Shown: positions 31,802-41,530, counted from the first letter of the stretch. The stretch is DNA of 64,000 bases from Fonsecaea monophora (GCF_001642475.1 NW_019173932.1:1-64000), one strand, 5' to 3'. Made by a program: numbers and translations. The notes: generated by a model from the letters alone, not told the origin.

Positions 31802-34801
31802 ATGGCTACCAAAATCCACCACAAAACAACCTTTGAAGCCGCCAAAACCATCGAGCCAATATTCACCGGTGGTGATGTTTCGCACGATGCAAGCGGCTCT
31901 TACATCGCAACTTGTGTCGATGAAGACGCCCTTATCGTCAATATCCAGACCGGCAAGGTGCTCTGCCGCATCGAAGGAGATGGAGAAGCTGTGACGAGTC
32001 TGTGTCTGGCTCCAGATTTATCCCATTTGGTCATAGCTTCACGGTCGCTTTCACTACGAATCTTTTCGCTCAAGCCTCTAGAAGGATCTAAATCGATCGC
32101 CGCAGAGCTCACACGCACGTTGAAGCCACATACCACTCCAGTTGTGTCATCGGCTATTGATGCCACAGGATCACTTCTGGCGACGGGAGGTGCCGAGGGC
32201 ACAGTGAAAGTATGGGATCTCAGGGGTGGTTACGTCTCACATACCTTCCATGGCCACGGCGGTGTCGTCTCTGCCCTTCACTTCTTCCAATCACAATCAA
32301 CCAGTTCCTCAGATTCACATACAAGCCGCAAGCGGAAGAGTCGTGGCGAAGCCCAAATGGAGGTAGATAATCCAACCCCAGCTCGGACCATCTATCTTGC
32401 ATCTGGAGGCGAAGATGGGAAAATCCGCATATGGAATCTATCTACCCGAAAATCCAGCGCGACCCTTGACTCTCATGTCAGTGTTGTGCGGAGCCTGAAA
32501 TACTCCAAAGAGCAACAACTCCTCCTCTCCGCAAGCCGCGATCGGACAATAATTCTCTGGGACTCTCGAACGTGGAAACAGCAACGAGTCATTCCAGCTC
32601 TGGAAGTGTTGGAAACGGCGGGGTTTCTCCTGGATGGCCGGTTTTGCTATGCTGGAGGAGAATACGGCGCTGTCAGGATCTGGAATATCACCACTGGCCG
32701 TGAACTCACTTCCAAGCCGAAACCTGGACTCGAGAATGATGCTATCACAGCGATCATCCCGATGATCGAGGATGATACGATACTATCTGTCCACCAGGAT
32801 CAAACGATGAAGTTACAGAGTATTTCTGCCCTGCGCAACCTCCAGACGTCAGAGACACTAGGGAGTTTACCTGTGATTCGGACGATTTCTGGAAACTACG
32901 ATGAAGTTATTGACATGGCCTGCGTCGGTCCTGACAGGACTCTACTAGCACTTGCTACCAATACGGAGAGTCTTAGATTGATTTCGATCCAAGACAATGG
33001 ACAATCAACGAATTCAAACGCCCCAGAAGGCGTTGAGACTTTCGGAAACGACGTTGCGTTGCTCGAGGGCCACGAAGACATAATCATCTGCTTGGATGTC
33101 GATTGGTCAGGCCACTGGGTCGCAACTGGTGCGAAGGATAACACTGCAAGGCTGTGGAGACTAGACCCGACCTCATTGTCATACGAATGCTTTGCTGTTT
33201 TTGCTGGACATGCAGAGTCCTTAGGAGCCATCGCATTGCCCAGAAGTCCACCGACGGACGGACCGTCCCTAAGGAGTCCTTCAACACACACCCCGGCATT
33301 CCTTCTGACGGGCTCACAAGACAAGACAATCAAAAAATGGAACACTGCAAAACTCAAGTATGACGGATCAGCAACAGAACCACACACTGGCATCAAAGCC
33401 TTGTTCACTCGGGTCGCGCACGAAAAGGATATCAATGCAATGGACGTATCTCCCATCGCGCCGCTATTTGCTTCAGCTTCTCAAGACCGTACTATCAAGG
33501 TGTGGTCACTGGAAGACGGCTCTGTGACGGCCATCCTGCGCGGCCACAAGCGAGGTGTCTGGTCTGTCCGCTTCTCTCCCGCAGGGACGCCTCCGCTTTC
33601 TCTGCCAGATGGTGGTTCAAGTGGCGCTCGTGGCCTGCTTGTCAGTGGCTCAGGTGACCGGACAGTCAAAGTATGGTCACTTTCGACCTACACCTGTCTT
33701 CAAACGTTCGAGGGCCACAGCAACTCGGTGTTGAAGGTTGTTTGGCTTCCGCCCATCGATTCCAACTCTAAGGACGAGGATATGGAAGAAGACGACCGTC
33801 CCTCGCAGGCCCAACCCAACAGTCAACCATTAATAGCATCCGCATCCTCAGACACACTCGTCAAAATCTGGTCGCCATACTCGACCGCTGACTCTGATCA
33901 TCTCCTAACAACTCTTGACAACCACACCGATCGTGTGTGGGCGCTGGTGACTCCAAACTCGTATCCGCGGATACCACCTCCTTCGTCGTCTTCGAGCAAA
34001 AAACGCCGCACCAAGTCCCAACCCCAGCCCTATCCCTACGCACTGATATCGGGTGCTGGCGACGCGACCTTGACGTTCTGGCGCGACACGACCCTCCAAA
34101 CGACCCTACTGGCCTCTCAACGCGCGACCGAGCGGATCGAGCAAGACCAGCTCCTGCAGAACCACATCTTCAGCAAAAACTACCGCGAAGCCATCACCCT
34201 GTCCCTGGCGCTGGGCCACCCCGGCCGACTCCTGCGCGTTTTCGAGGACGTGGTCAATTCCTCCGAATCCCGCGGCAAGTCAAGGACCTCGGATAATGAC
34301 GAGCACGTTGACGACAGTAGTAACAGCATCACAGGTTCGAAAGCCGTCGACGACGTCCTCGCCTCCCTGGACCGGACCCAACTCTGGCAATTACTCGAGC
34401 ATGTGCGGGACTGGAACACCAACGCCCGCACGGCGCCCGTGGCCCAGAGGATCCTCAACTGCCTGCTGCGGTCGTATCCGAAGGACGTGTTTGTCGACAT
34501 GGCGCGGGCGAGGAAGAAGAAATTGGGCGGCGCCGTGGCCGGCGACCAACCAGAGACGAGGCAGAGACGCAAAGGAGGCGGGGACATGCAGGACCTTCTG
34601 CGCGCGCTCGAGGTCTACACCGAGAGGCACTACAAGAGGATGGACGACCTGGTCGACGAGAGTTACCTGATTGAGTATACGCTGCGGGAGATGGATGAGG
34701 TTGCGGGCGTCTCTACCACCGGGGATCTGAATGGGTCACTGCTCACTAACGGGCATGAGGCGCAGCATCAGAGAATGGATGGGGATATCATCATGGTATG
34801 A
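31802..34801 (+). CDS. UTP13: UTP13 / TBL3-type U3 snoRNP (SSU processome) WD40 protein
   Basis: Single exon, 999 aa, starting at the ATG at 31802. The N-terminal two thirds (about residues 20-720) are WD40 repeats; clear units include GGAEGTVKVWDLRG, SGGEDGKIRIWNLST, SASRDRTIILWD, TGAKDNTARLWRLD and SASQDRTIKVWSLED. In this family they form two tandem beta-propellers. The C-terminal Utp13 domain starts around residue 770 with ATERIEQDQLLQNHIFSKNYREAI and continues helical to about 960. It acts in the UTP-B subcomplex of the SSU processome in the nucleolus, in early 18S pre-rRNA processing. At 999 aa it is longer than the roughly 810-820 aa yeast and human proteins, with low-complexity insertions (for example a Ser/Lys-rich loop encoded near 33970-34030). 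RRP9, another U3 particle component, lies 5 kb away. Confidence 0.92.
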   Translation: MATKIHHKTTFEAAKTIEPIFTGGDVSHDASGSYIATCVDEDALIVNIQTGKVLCRIEGDGEAVTSLCLAPDLSHLVIASRSLSLRIFSLKPLEGSKSIAAELTRTLKPHTTPVVSSAIDATGSLLATGGAEGTVKVWDLRGGYVSHTFHGHGGVVSALHFFQSQSTSSSDSHTSRKRKSRGEAQMEVDNPTPARTIYLASGGEDGKIRIWNLSTRKSSATLDSHVSVVRSLKYSKEQQLLLSASRDRTIILWDSRTWKQQRVIPALEVLETAGFLLDGRFCYAGGEYGAVRIWNITTGRELTSKPKPGLENDAITAIIPMIEDDTILSVHQDQTMKLQSISALRNLQTSETLGSLPVIRTISGNYDEVIDMACVGPDRTLLALATNTESLRLISIQDNGQSTNSNAPEGVETFGNDVALLEGHEDIIICLDVDWSGHWVATGAKDNTARLWRLDPTSLSYECFAVFAGHAESLGAIALPRSPPTDGPSLRSPSTHTPAFLLTGSQDKTIKKWNTAKLKYDGSATEPHTGIKALFTRVAHEKDINAMDVSPIAPLFASASQDRTIKVWSLEDGSVTAILRGHKRGVWSVRFSPAGTPPLSLPDGGSSGARGLLVSGSGDRTVKVWSLSTYTCLQTFEGHSNSVLKVVWLPPIDSNSKDEDMEEDDRPSQAQPNSQPLIASASSDTLVKIWSPYSTADSDHLLTTLDNHTDRVWALVTPNSYPRIPPPSSSSSKKRRTKSQPQPYPYALISGAGDATLTFWRDTTLQTTLLASQRATERIEQDQLLQNHIFSKNYREAITLSLALGHPGRLLRVFEDVVNSSESRGKSRTSDNDEHVDDSSNSITGSKAVDDVLASLDRTQLWQLLEHVRDWNTNARTAPVAQRILNCLLRSYPKDVFVDMARARKKKLGGAVAGDQPETRQRRKGGGDMQDLLRALEVYTERHYKRMDDLVDESYLIEYTLREMDEVAGVSTTGDLNGSLLTNGHEAQHQRMDGDIIMV

Positions 34802-34946
34802 TGAGAATGCTTCGGCTTTTCTAGTTGTGCAATAATGTCATAGGAGGAAAAGTTCATCAGGGGCATTAAATATATCCTATGGCTATGCATGCAGACTTTC
34901 CATCTGACCAAAGACTTCACGGTTTTCTTTCCCGACTAACCCCACA

Positions 34947-35075
34947 TTATCTGTCCCGGTGGCGACGGTCGCTGTCTCTGTCTCTATCTCTGTGCCTATC
35001 TCTGTCACGGTCTCTGTTTTTTTCTCTGTCCCTGTCTCGATCTCGATCTCGGTCTCGGTCCCGGTCCCGGTCCCT
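34947..35075 (-). repeat. Hexanucleotide-like repeat encoding (Arg-Asp)n
   Basis: Imperfect repeats of six bases (C/G, T/C-rich on the plus strand) encode alternating Arg and Asp at the end of SPP2. The least degenerate part is 35038-35075. Charge-alternating RD tails occur in other splicing factors. Length is probably polymorphic. Confidence 0.75.
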
Positions 35076-36308
35076 ATGACTTCGATGGGACGAACTAGAG
35101 TCGTATCTGTCATCATCACGTCTCGATCGTGAGCGTTCGTAGTCTCTGTCATCTGTGTCGCGCCTCGAACGGGAATCTTCACGTCCATCACGGTCGCCTC
35201 TCGAAGAGCTGGAACGGGAGAAAGAATTCATCTGTTCTCGATAGTCTCTGTCTCCATTCTTTTGTGAGTCTTTGTCTCGATGCCGATCCCGACCACTGAT
35301 CTCAAGGTTACGATCTCTGCGCTGCTTCCACTCTTCCTCTTGTTTGGCATTCGACGACTCTTTGAGTCGTTTCTGGAACTCGTCCTCCGAGATACGTTCC
35401 CCCGTGGCTTTATTCTCGCGCATGAGTGGCGTGAAAAATCCCTGTCCTTTTGTATTCTTCCGCATGTCGGCCTTTCCCCATGCACCCAACTCGATATCCG
35501 ATCCTGGAGCGGCCTTCGCCCCAATTCCTAGAAAGCCCTCTTGCTTGCGGAGTTTTCGTGGATTGTCGTCGTTCTTTGGGGCAAGATCGATGATCTCTCC
35601 GTTGGCGCGCCGTTTTTGGCCCATCCCTCTCAGCATAGCCATTCCAAACTCTTCTACAGGCATGGCGGCATACTCCTCGAGGGTGCTAGAATCTGGCCTA
35701 GAAGCGACATCTTCCCTGAAATCTTGCGTTTCGTCTTGGGGTGATAGCTGTCTGTTTCCCTGTATTGTTATGACAGCATTCGACCTTGGCTTGCCAGATC
35801 CATCGTCTAACAGCGCCTGCAAAGCTTCCTCGTCCGCCGTCAGCTGCTTCGGTTGTGTAGCGGGCTGTTCCTCTTGTGATTGTTGACTACCGTTTGTCTG
35901 ATGTTCTCTTTCCTCCTCATCCTTTTCCGCAAATTGTAGCCCGCTAGCCTTGCTGACCTCGTCTCGCTCCACCACAACAACTCCATTGCCGTTCTGCTGT
36001 TGCGCTTGAACCTCTGCAGGGAGTAGATTTTTCCGCCCTTGCCTGCGCCAGTCGGCATTGCCGGCATTCGGTATCACTTTCTCTTGTGAGTCCTGTAGGG
36101 GCTGACTTAGAATAGCACCACTTGACGAGAAGCCAGAGACTGACTCGTGTCTTGGCTCTTCTTCATCTTCGTTGTCCGAATCATGGCGGAGTGCGGTCCG
36201 TGAGAGGCGACTACTCGACGGAGTGTGGGTTTTGCGGGATGTCGTTCCTGCAGATTGGGCCGGTGCGGCACCTTTTGGTTTGCCCAAACCGAAGGAAATC
36301 GGTTTCAT
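34947..36308 (-). CDS. SPP2: SPP2/GPKOW-type pre-mRNA splicing factor with RD-rich tail
   Basis: Single exon, 453 aa. The ATG at 36308 (MKPISFGLGKPK) is preferred; an upstream extension would start at a TTG. MKPISFGLG is the typical N-terminus of the family. The signature lies near residues 205-240: SRPDSSTLEEYAAMPVEEFG followed by MAMLRGMGQKR, the G-patch-like segment that in yeast Spp2 binds and activates the DEAH helicase Prp2 at the catalytic activation of the spliceosome. GFLGIGAKAAP and GAWGK are also present. The C-terminal 130 residues are a disordered RS/RD region ending in about 20 RD/RDR units. It is nuclear. Its 5' end faces the RING gene, 397 bp apart; its 3' end lies 145 bp from the UTP13 stop. 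Confidence 0.88.
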   Translation of the reverse strand: MKPISFGLGKPKGAAPAQSAGTTSRKTHTPSSSRLSRTALRHDSDNEDEEEPRHESVSGFSSSGAILSQPLQDSQEKVIPNAGNADWRRQGRKNLLPAEVQAQQQNGNGVVVVERDEVSKASGLQFAEKDEEEREHQTNGSQQSQEEQPATQPKQLTADEEALQALLDDGSGKPRSNAVITIQGNRQLSPQDETQDFREDVASRPDSSTLEEYAAMPVEEFGMAMLRGMGQKRRANGEIIDLAPKNDDNPRKLRKQEGFLGIGAKAAPGSDIELGAWGKADMRKNTKGQGFFTPLMRENKATGERISEDEFQKRLKESSNAKQEEEWKQRRDRNLEISGRDRHRDKDSQKNGDRDYREQMNSFSRSSSSRGDRDGREDSRSRRDTDDRDYERSRSRRDDDRYDSSSSHRSHRDRDRDRDRDRDRDRDREKNRDRDRDRHRDRDRDSDRRHRDR

Positions 36309-36705
36309 CGTTGCCGCAGGATCGTGGGCCAAAGAACTAACAAGACTTCAGGCGACAATACTGCCTTGACTGCGCAGGTTCGAAGTTGGGGAAAATCTCT
36401 CGGCAAACCTTCTCCACTTTGAGGGGATGCCAAGACCTCGATATCAAAGTCACCAAAGGCTGAAGTTGTGGCCGGCGCGCCCAGTCTCTCGACTTTGACC
36501 GTGTGCACCTTTTGAAGGACGCGCTGGCAGCCTTTTCTTGCCAGGTTTCATCTACTCACACCCAGTTCTACATGCAGGCTCACCGTTGACGTCCACCAAA
36601 TCTATTGCCTATTCCTCGCCCGTCACCCAAACCTATGTTTCCCCACCTTCACCAAACTTGTTGAGTGCCGTCGCTCAAGGTTCAACATACACTCATCTCA
36701 TACCG
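36309..36705. promoter_or_regulatory. Bidirectional promoter region of SPP2 and the RING gene
   Basis: 397 bp between the two start codons. An open frame from the TTG at 36538 runs into the RING gene but has no ATG until 36706, so it is probably leader. Confidence 0.5.
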
Positions 36706-38247
36706 ATGGCCGAGCCTCAGACCGAGATGCCGGACACCGGTATATCCCCTCCCCCGATCTATCTCAAGCATATCGAGGATATCCGCAATCTTTCCGTGTG
36801 TAAGATCTGCATGCGATCCTTGTACGAGCCATTCATCCTCTCGTGCGGTCACACCTACTGTTACTCGTGTCTTGCCAGCTGGTTTTGCGAAGGCTCGAGG
36901 AAGACGACCAAGAAAAACTGTCCAGACTGCAGGGCGAGGGTCACAGTGGAACCGTCACCCAATTATCTCCTCCGAGATCTTGTCCACGTGTTAATCGCTC
37001 GAGCCGAGTTGCTTCCTGAAGATGAGACCCTACAGGAACACCAGCTAGCCAAGGAGGCAGAGGCAGCTCAGCTCGCTGCAGATCGCACCGGACCTGGTCT
37101 TTTCCAAGGCTTGTTCCGGAACCAGGAACAGAGATACTTCACCTTGGCTCGTGGGCTTCTGGATCAAGAGGACAATGTCGTCCGGTGTCCTCAATGTCAC
37201 TGGGAACTTGAAGAGGGCGAATGCATGCGGTGTGGCTTCCATGAAACATACGATTCGGATTCCGATACCATGTCTCCTTATAATTCCCCACGCCTGACTT
37301 CTTCGGAGTATGACTCGCTCGACGAAATTGATCACGCATTCGACGGATCCATGAACGAAGCTGGATTCCACTACTATAGTGGCGAAAGATCCCCTCGGTC
37401 GTACACAACAGATGAATATGAAAGCTATGCCGAGGAGGATGACATGGATGATTTCATCGACAACGAAGCAGACGAGGCTGATGACAATACTGATAGCGAG
37501 TCCACCATGACCATGTACAATCGACAATGGGCTGAGAACGAAAGTTTGCATGCCAACCCGTCAGAATATGCGAGCCAAACCTCAGCAGATAGTGATCACC
37601 ATGCACACTTCGGTAGACATGGGACTTATGCTCAACGCTCACGAAATGACGTCGAGGAAATATCTGATGCAGAGACAAATTACGATGAAGTGACAGAGGG
37701 TTCCGATCATGAGCCTGAAGTACCACAACCAAGTTGGCGGAGGACAAGAGCAGCGAGGGTCATCGTAAGCGACGACGATGACGACGATGACGACGAAGAA
37801 GGCGGAGAGGAACAGGATGATGCCGGAGATGAAGCATACGACGATCCTTTTGAAAACAGAGATCTGGACCACAGAAATCATGAATCTGACGATCAACATA
37901 GAGAAGACGAGGGTGACGAACGGTATCCATCAGAGCACTCGGAAACCGAAGTCGATCAGGATTGCTCCGAATCGGATGGTTCAGATGTGCGACCACCTCA
38001 GCCATCAGCTCAGCGCAGACAGCATTTGCAGAGTCAGCGCGTGCGACGAAATGACCATAGCCTTCAACCTCATATTGGAGGAAGTCAACGACTGAGCAGT
38101 CCTGCAAGACAACAGTACCGCCATCGTCAGAGAAGCAGTATATCTCAAGACAGCACGTCGGGTCGACGGCATGGTTACCATCGACCCTTTGCAAGATCAG
38201 GCCTTGGTCGAATATTGGTTGGAGGCACGACTGGCTATCAGTCGTGA
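36706..38247 (+). CDS. C3HC4 RING-finger protein with acidic tail, probable E3 ubiquitin ligase
   Basis: Single exon, 513 aa from the ATG at 36706 (MAEPQTEMPDTG). A RING finger of C3HC4 type is near residues 32-80: CKICMRSLYEPFILSCGHTY, then C..C..W, ending KNCPDCRARV. All eight zinc ligands are present. A helical segment follows, then a second four-cysteine cluster (CPQC ... CMRC, near residues 160-176) that looks like a small zinc ribbon. From about residue 180 to the end the protein is disordered and very acidic, with runs of Asp/Glu encoded near 37770-37830, ending in a basic Arg/Gln/Ser-rich tail. RING proteins of this kind transfer ubiquitin from an E2 to a substrate. The substrate is not predictable. 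It is divergent from SPP2. Confidence 0.8.
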   Translation: MAEPQTEMPDTGISPPPIYLKHIEDIRNLSVCKICMRSLYEPFILSCGHTYCYSCLASWFCEGSRKTTKKNCPDCRARVTVEPSPNYLLRDLVHVLIARAELLPEDETLQEHQLAKEAEAAQLAADRTGPGLFQGLFRNQEQRYFTLARGLLDQEDNVVRCPQCHWELEEGECMRCGFHETYDSDSDTMSPYNSPRLTSSEYDSLDEIDHAFDGSMNEAGFHYYSGERSPRSYTTDEYESYAEEDDMDDFIDNEADEADDNTDSESTMTMYNRQWAENESLHANPSEYASQTSADSDHHAHFGRHGTYAQRSRNDVEEISDAETNYDEVTEGSDHEPEVPQPSWRRTRAARVIVSDDDDDDDDEEGGEEQDDAGDEAYDDPFENRDLDHRNHESDDQHREDEGDERYPSEHSETEVDQDCSESDGSDVRPPQPSAQRRQHLQSQRVRRNDHSLQPHIGGSQRLSSPARQQYRHRQRSSISQDSTSGRRHGYHRPFARSGLGRILVGGTTGYQS

Positions 38248-38605
38248 TGAGAGCGAGATTGACTTCCAGCGGCCAGAATCGCTCGTCTGAACAATTTCTA
38301 GCATGGCGTTTTGCAAGAATCAATGGATTGAGGAGGGGCTTTGTGTGGGACGATAGAAATTCAGGGCGGCTGCCATTTCACTTCAGCAGCTATGGGAAAA
38401 CAGGGAGACGATGAAGGCGTGTGAGCGAGAGAGATGTGCACCCCAGTAGTCTAGACATTTCTACTGTAAGAAGTGCTACAATACTCTGAATGAAATGAAC
38501 CCAATTTTCTTCATTGGAGCCACTAAAGTCAAACCGTGTCTACGCCGACGCTATGCATAAAGTATGATCGATTGGGGGATCCTTTCATTCTTCCTTTTTC
38601 CACGT
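38248..38605. other. Convergent 3' flanks of RING gene and PRE1
   Basis: 358 bp between stop codons. No gene. Confidence 0.5.
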
Positions 38606-39353
38606 CTAAGCAGCCAGGACCTGTTTGCTAGTGTCATACTCCAGATCCACGATGCCGTCTTTCTTGACCACCTTCACCGTCATGCCCTTGAAGTCAATAG
38701 GGAGACGTCGCTGCAGCTCGTCCGTGCACATGCGCAGAATCTTCAAGCCTTGGTCGAAGGAGATGTCTGGGTGGTGGTGTTTGTCGAGAATTGAAAGGCA
38801 GTAATACCTGAATCACGATGGGTCAGTCGATCAGCCATGCCACGATTATCCACACAATCCGAAATCTTTTGTCGGAATAACTCACTGGGCATATCCGTGA
38901 CACGCGTATGGCACCTTTACGCTGCTCGCAAGGTAGTCCAACCAGTACAGGCTCGGCTCCCTCGTGATCGGATCAACGCCCCCCAGTAGCAAGTTCACCG
39001 TATATGGTTTCCTGCTCCTCAAACTCCGCGCCAACTCCCCTCTCACAAAGCTGGCCACTGCGGAAGGGCCCAGATCCGTGTCATTGCGCATTGAATAGAG
39101 TGCGACATTTGCTTGGATGAACTCTGCGAATTGTATAGTATCGCCCGCTTCGCCAGAAAAGGCAGAAGGGTGTGTTTGTTGAGTTGTCGGGTTTTGTCAT
39201 CGCTAGACTTGAGGATAGTGGCGCCGCGCATGGCAGCTTTGGAGGCGGCGATGATGGTGAAGTCCCGGCCAGTGAGACCGATGAGGACCTCCCTAGAGAC
39301 GTATTGTTAGATTCTTGGGCTCGATCCTTAACAGTTGGAACATAACCTTACAT
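38606..39353 (-). CDS. PRE1: 20S proteasome subunit beta-4 (PRE1), with an apparent one-base deletion
   Basis: Three exons: 39353-39352 (only AT of the start codon), 39292-38886 and 38807-38606. Introns are 59 bp (GTAAGG...CTCTAG) and 78 bp (GTGAGT, branch GACTGAC, GATTCAG). The start codon is split by intron 1 and rebuilt as MEVLIGLTGRDFTIIAASKA. Family landmarks are KSSDDKTRQLNKHTLL, MRNDTDLGPSAVASFVRGEL, NLLLGGVDPI and YYCLSILDKHHHPD. Beta-4 is a non-catalytic core subunit of the essential 20S proteasome. Between KHTLL and the expected SGEAGD motif the frame shifts by one base near 39161-39165 (plus strand GGCAG where GGCCAG would keep frame). Summed exons are 611 nt, one short of a multiple of three; with the base restored the length would be 203 aa, normal for the family. 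A sequencing or assembly error is likelier than a true null. Confidence 0.88.
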
Positions 39354-39736
39354 TTTGAATGAAGTACAAAGGGGTGCGGTTGGTTTTATGTAGTGGCAAA
39401 GGTTCTGAAATCGACACTTTCCCAAATACTTTGGAATCCTCTAGAGAGATGATCGGTACTCGCAGGCTATTCTTGAGGAGATGGTGGTGAGTTGAAATTG
39501 GGTGGACGAGTGCTCAATTGCTCGAACACGCACGCGAAGCTCTGCCTTGAACGCACAAGGCTGGGCTAGTGTTTCTCTCTCCGGAAGGTGCGGCGAGTGT
39601 GATTAATTTTCCGACAAGGCTGCGGTACGAGACTGAAGATTTGCCCGCATCTCGAAAAAAGTTTTTGGAGAAATTCATCTCGCCGCAATTGATTGTTAGT
39701 CTACTCTGACAACAGTCAAATTGCGAAGGCGCTCAG
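39354..39736. promoter_or_regulatory. Bidirectional promoter region of PRE1 and RRP9
   Basis: 383 bp between the start codons of a proteasome subunit gene and a ribosome-assembly gene. It includes a PACE-like site near the PRE1 start and A/T-rich tracts near RRP9. Confidence 0.5.
39392..39400 (+). promoter_or_regulatory. PACE-like proteasome control element
   Basis: AGTGGCAAA matches eight of nine positions of the yeast proteasome-associated control element GGTGGCAAA, about 40 bp upstream of the PRE1 start codon. A nine-base match with one mismatch can be chance, but its place is right for a proteasome gene. Confidence 0.3.
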
Positions 39737-41530
39737 ATGTCCTCATTTTTTACGCTTCCGGCGTCACAGAGGAAGCGTAAGCGAGAATATCCCGCTTCAG
39801 GCAAAGCGAGGAAAAGGCGGGAAGTTGAAAATGCCGACGGAGCACGAGAGCAAGCAGGTGGCCTACCCCGTCGACAAGGCAGACGACCCCAAGATCGAGA
39901 TCGACAACGAGACGATTCAATATCTGGGAGCGAATCCGAAGACGAAGTCCAACCAGAAAGCGATGTCGAGGAGTCAGAGGCGACTTCCGAAGAAGACGAG
40001 ACTGCGGCTGAGCGACGAGTTAGACTTGCACAGCGATACTTGGACAATATCAGGCAAGAGATAGATGAAACCGGGTTTGACGCAGAAGACCTTGACAAGG
40101 ACTTGATCGCGAAACGGCTGAAAGAGGATGTTGATGAAGCAAAGGGCAGACAGTATCGACTGATAGCCCAAAACTTGGATTTCGCGAACGCCGCTCACAC
40201 GGCATTTCGTGCGAATACCGAAACCACTACTAGCGTGGCAGCTTGTCAACCCTACGTGTACACAGTGAGCAAAGACAAAACGTTGATAAAATGGCAACTT
40301 CAACCACCGAGCACTCCCTCAGATAGCCTAAAGTCTGGGGCTTCACGCCGACGTCGACCCAAGCAACTTGCATTTGTGCGAGGCATCAAGATCAGGGCAT
40401 CCGCTCCCCAACAGCATGGACATACCTCGCCTATCCTGTCTGTCGCTGCCTCACCAGACGGGAGATTTGTGGCGACCGGAGGGGCGGACAAGAAGCTTAT
40501 CATCTGGTCAGCAGAAGACCTGCGGCCACTGAAGACATTCACTACACACAGAGACGGAGTTACCGGACTCGCATTTGCGCCAAAATCGGCTAGTGCAAGC
40601 GGCTTTGGTCAACAACTGTTCAGTGCTAGCATGGATCGGTCTCTTAAAACCTACAGCTTGGCTGGCGAGGACAGTCTTGCCTACGTGGAGACACTCTTCG
40701 GTCACCAAGACCATGTTGTTGATGTCTCGGCCGTGTCTGTGGATCAATGTGTGACGGTCGGCGCTCGAGATCGAAAAGCTCTCTGGTGGAAGGTTGTGGA
40801 CGAATCCCTTACAAAGTTTCTGGGCGACAGTTCTAGAAACGACAAATACCAGGCTGGCAGTCTGGATTGCGTGGCTGCCTTACCGCCACAGAACTTTGTG
40901 ACGGGATCTGACGCAGGCACCATTAGTCTGTGGAGTATACACAAAAAGAAAGCGATTTTCACCATTGAGACTGCACATGGTGTTGAAGAGCCGCCTCCGC
41001 TTGAGGAGGTAGTCTCCGAGGTTGACCCGAAGGTTATTGAGGCTCTAAAAAAGGACGATAGGCGGAGACCAATCCCCCGGGCTATCACTGCTTTAGCGGC
41101 TTTGCCTGGCACTGATGTGGTTTTGAGTGGGAGTTGGGATGGCTGGATCCGCGCATGGAAACTCAGCGATGATAAAAAGACGCTTTTACCTCTTGGAACT
41201 GTGGGAAAGAGTGAGGAAACTGTGAAGAAACAAAACGCAGTCACCAATGGCGAGTCAGAGCACGGGACAGGACTTGTGAATGGAGAGACCGATTCGTCTG
41301 GCTATGGAACCAAAGGCCCAGTGCGTGGCTTCGTTAATTCTCTGGCGGTATTTGAGAGAAGAAAAGTCATCACCAACGAATTTGGAGGCAAGAAGGAAGG
41401 CGAGAGTCAAGGCCTGTGCATTGTGGCTGGAACTGGCAAGGAGATGAGGTTGGGGCGGTGGAGGAAAATGCATGAAGGGCGGAATGGCGCGATAGTGTTT
41501 GAAGTGCCATTGAAGGCGAAGCCGCAATAA
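39737..41530 (+). CDS. RRP9: RRP9 / U3-55K WD40 protein of the U3 snoRNP
   Basis: Single exon, 597 aa, starting at the ATG at 39737 (MSSFFTLPASQRKRKRE). The first 90 residues are basic then acidic and disordered, with nuclear-localisation-type clusters (KRKRE, KARKRRE). The family block RRVRLAQRYLDNIRQEI leads into a helical linker ending near LIAQNLDFANAAHTAFRANT. From about residue 150 a seven-bladed WD40 propeller follows; clear blades are VATGGADKKLIIWSAEDL, FSASMDRSLKTYSL, VTVGARDRKALWWKV, SDAGTISLWSIHKKK and LSGSWDGWIRAWKLSDD. In yeast and human this subunit binds the U3 snoRNA box B/C motif in the nucleolus and is needed for 18S rRNA processing. It is divergent from PRE1. Confidence 0.93.
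   Translation: MSSFFTLPASQRKRKREYPASGKARKRREVENADGAREQAGGLPRRQGRRPQDRDRQRDDSISGSESEDEVQPESDVEESEATSEEDETAAERRVRLAQRYLDNIRQEIDETGFDAEDLDKDLIAKRLKEDVDEAKGRQYRLIAQNLDFANAAHTAFRANTETTTSVAACQPYVYTVSKDKTLIKWQLQPPSTPSDSLKSGASRRRRPKQLAFVRGIKIRASAPQQHGHTSPILSVAASPDGRFVATGGADKKLIIWSAEDLRPLKTFTTHRDGVTGLAFAPKSASASGFGQQLFSASMDRSLKTYSLAGEDSLAYVETLFGHQDHVVDVSAVSVDQCVTVGARDRKALWWKVVDESLTKFLGDSSRNDKYQAGSLDCVAALPPQNFVTGSDAGTISLWSIHKKKAIFTIETAHGVEEPPPLEEVVSEVDPKVIEALKKDDRRRPIPRAITALAALPGTDVVLSGSWDGWIRAWKLSDDKKTLLPLGTVGKSEETVKKQNAVTNGESEHGTGLVNGETDSSGYGTKGPVRGFVNSLAVFERRKVITNEFGGKKEGESQGLCIVAGTGKEMRLGRWRKMHEGRNGAIVFEVPLKAKPQ

Noticed and set aside
34883..35191. Thr/Glu-rich ORF antisense-frame at the SPP2 tail
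   Set aside because: Alternative frame of the RD repeat; the SPP2 frame has domain support.
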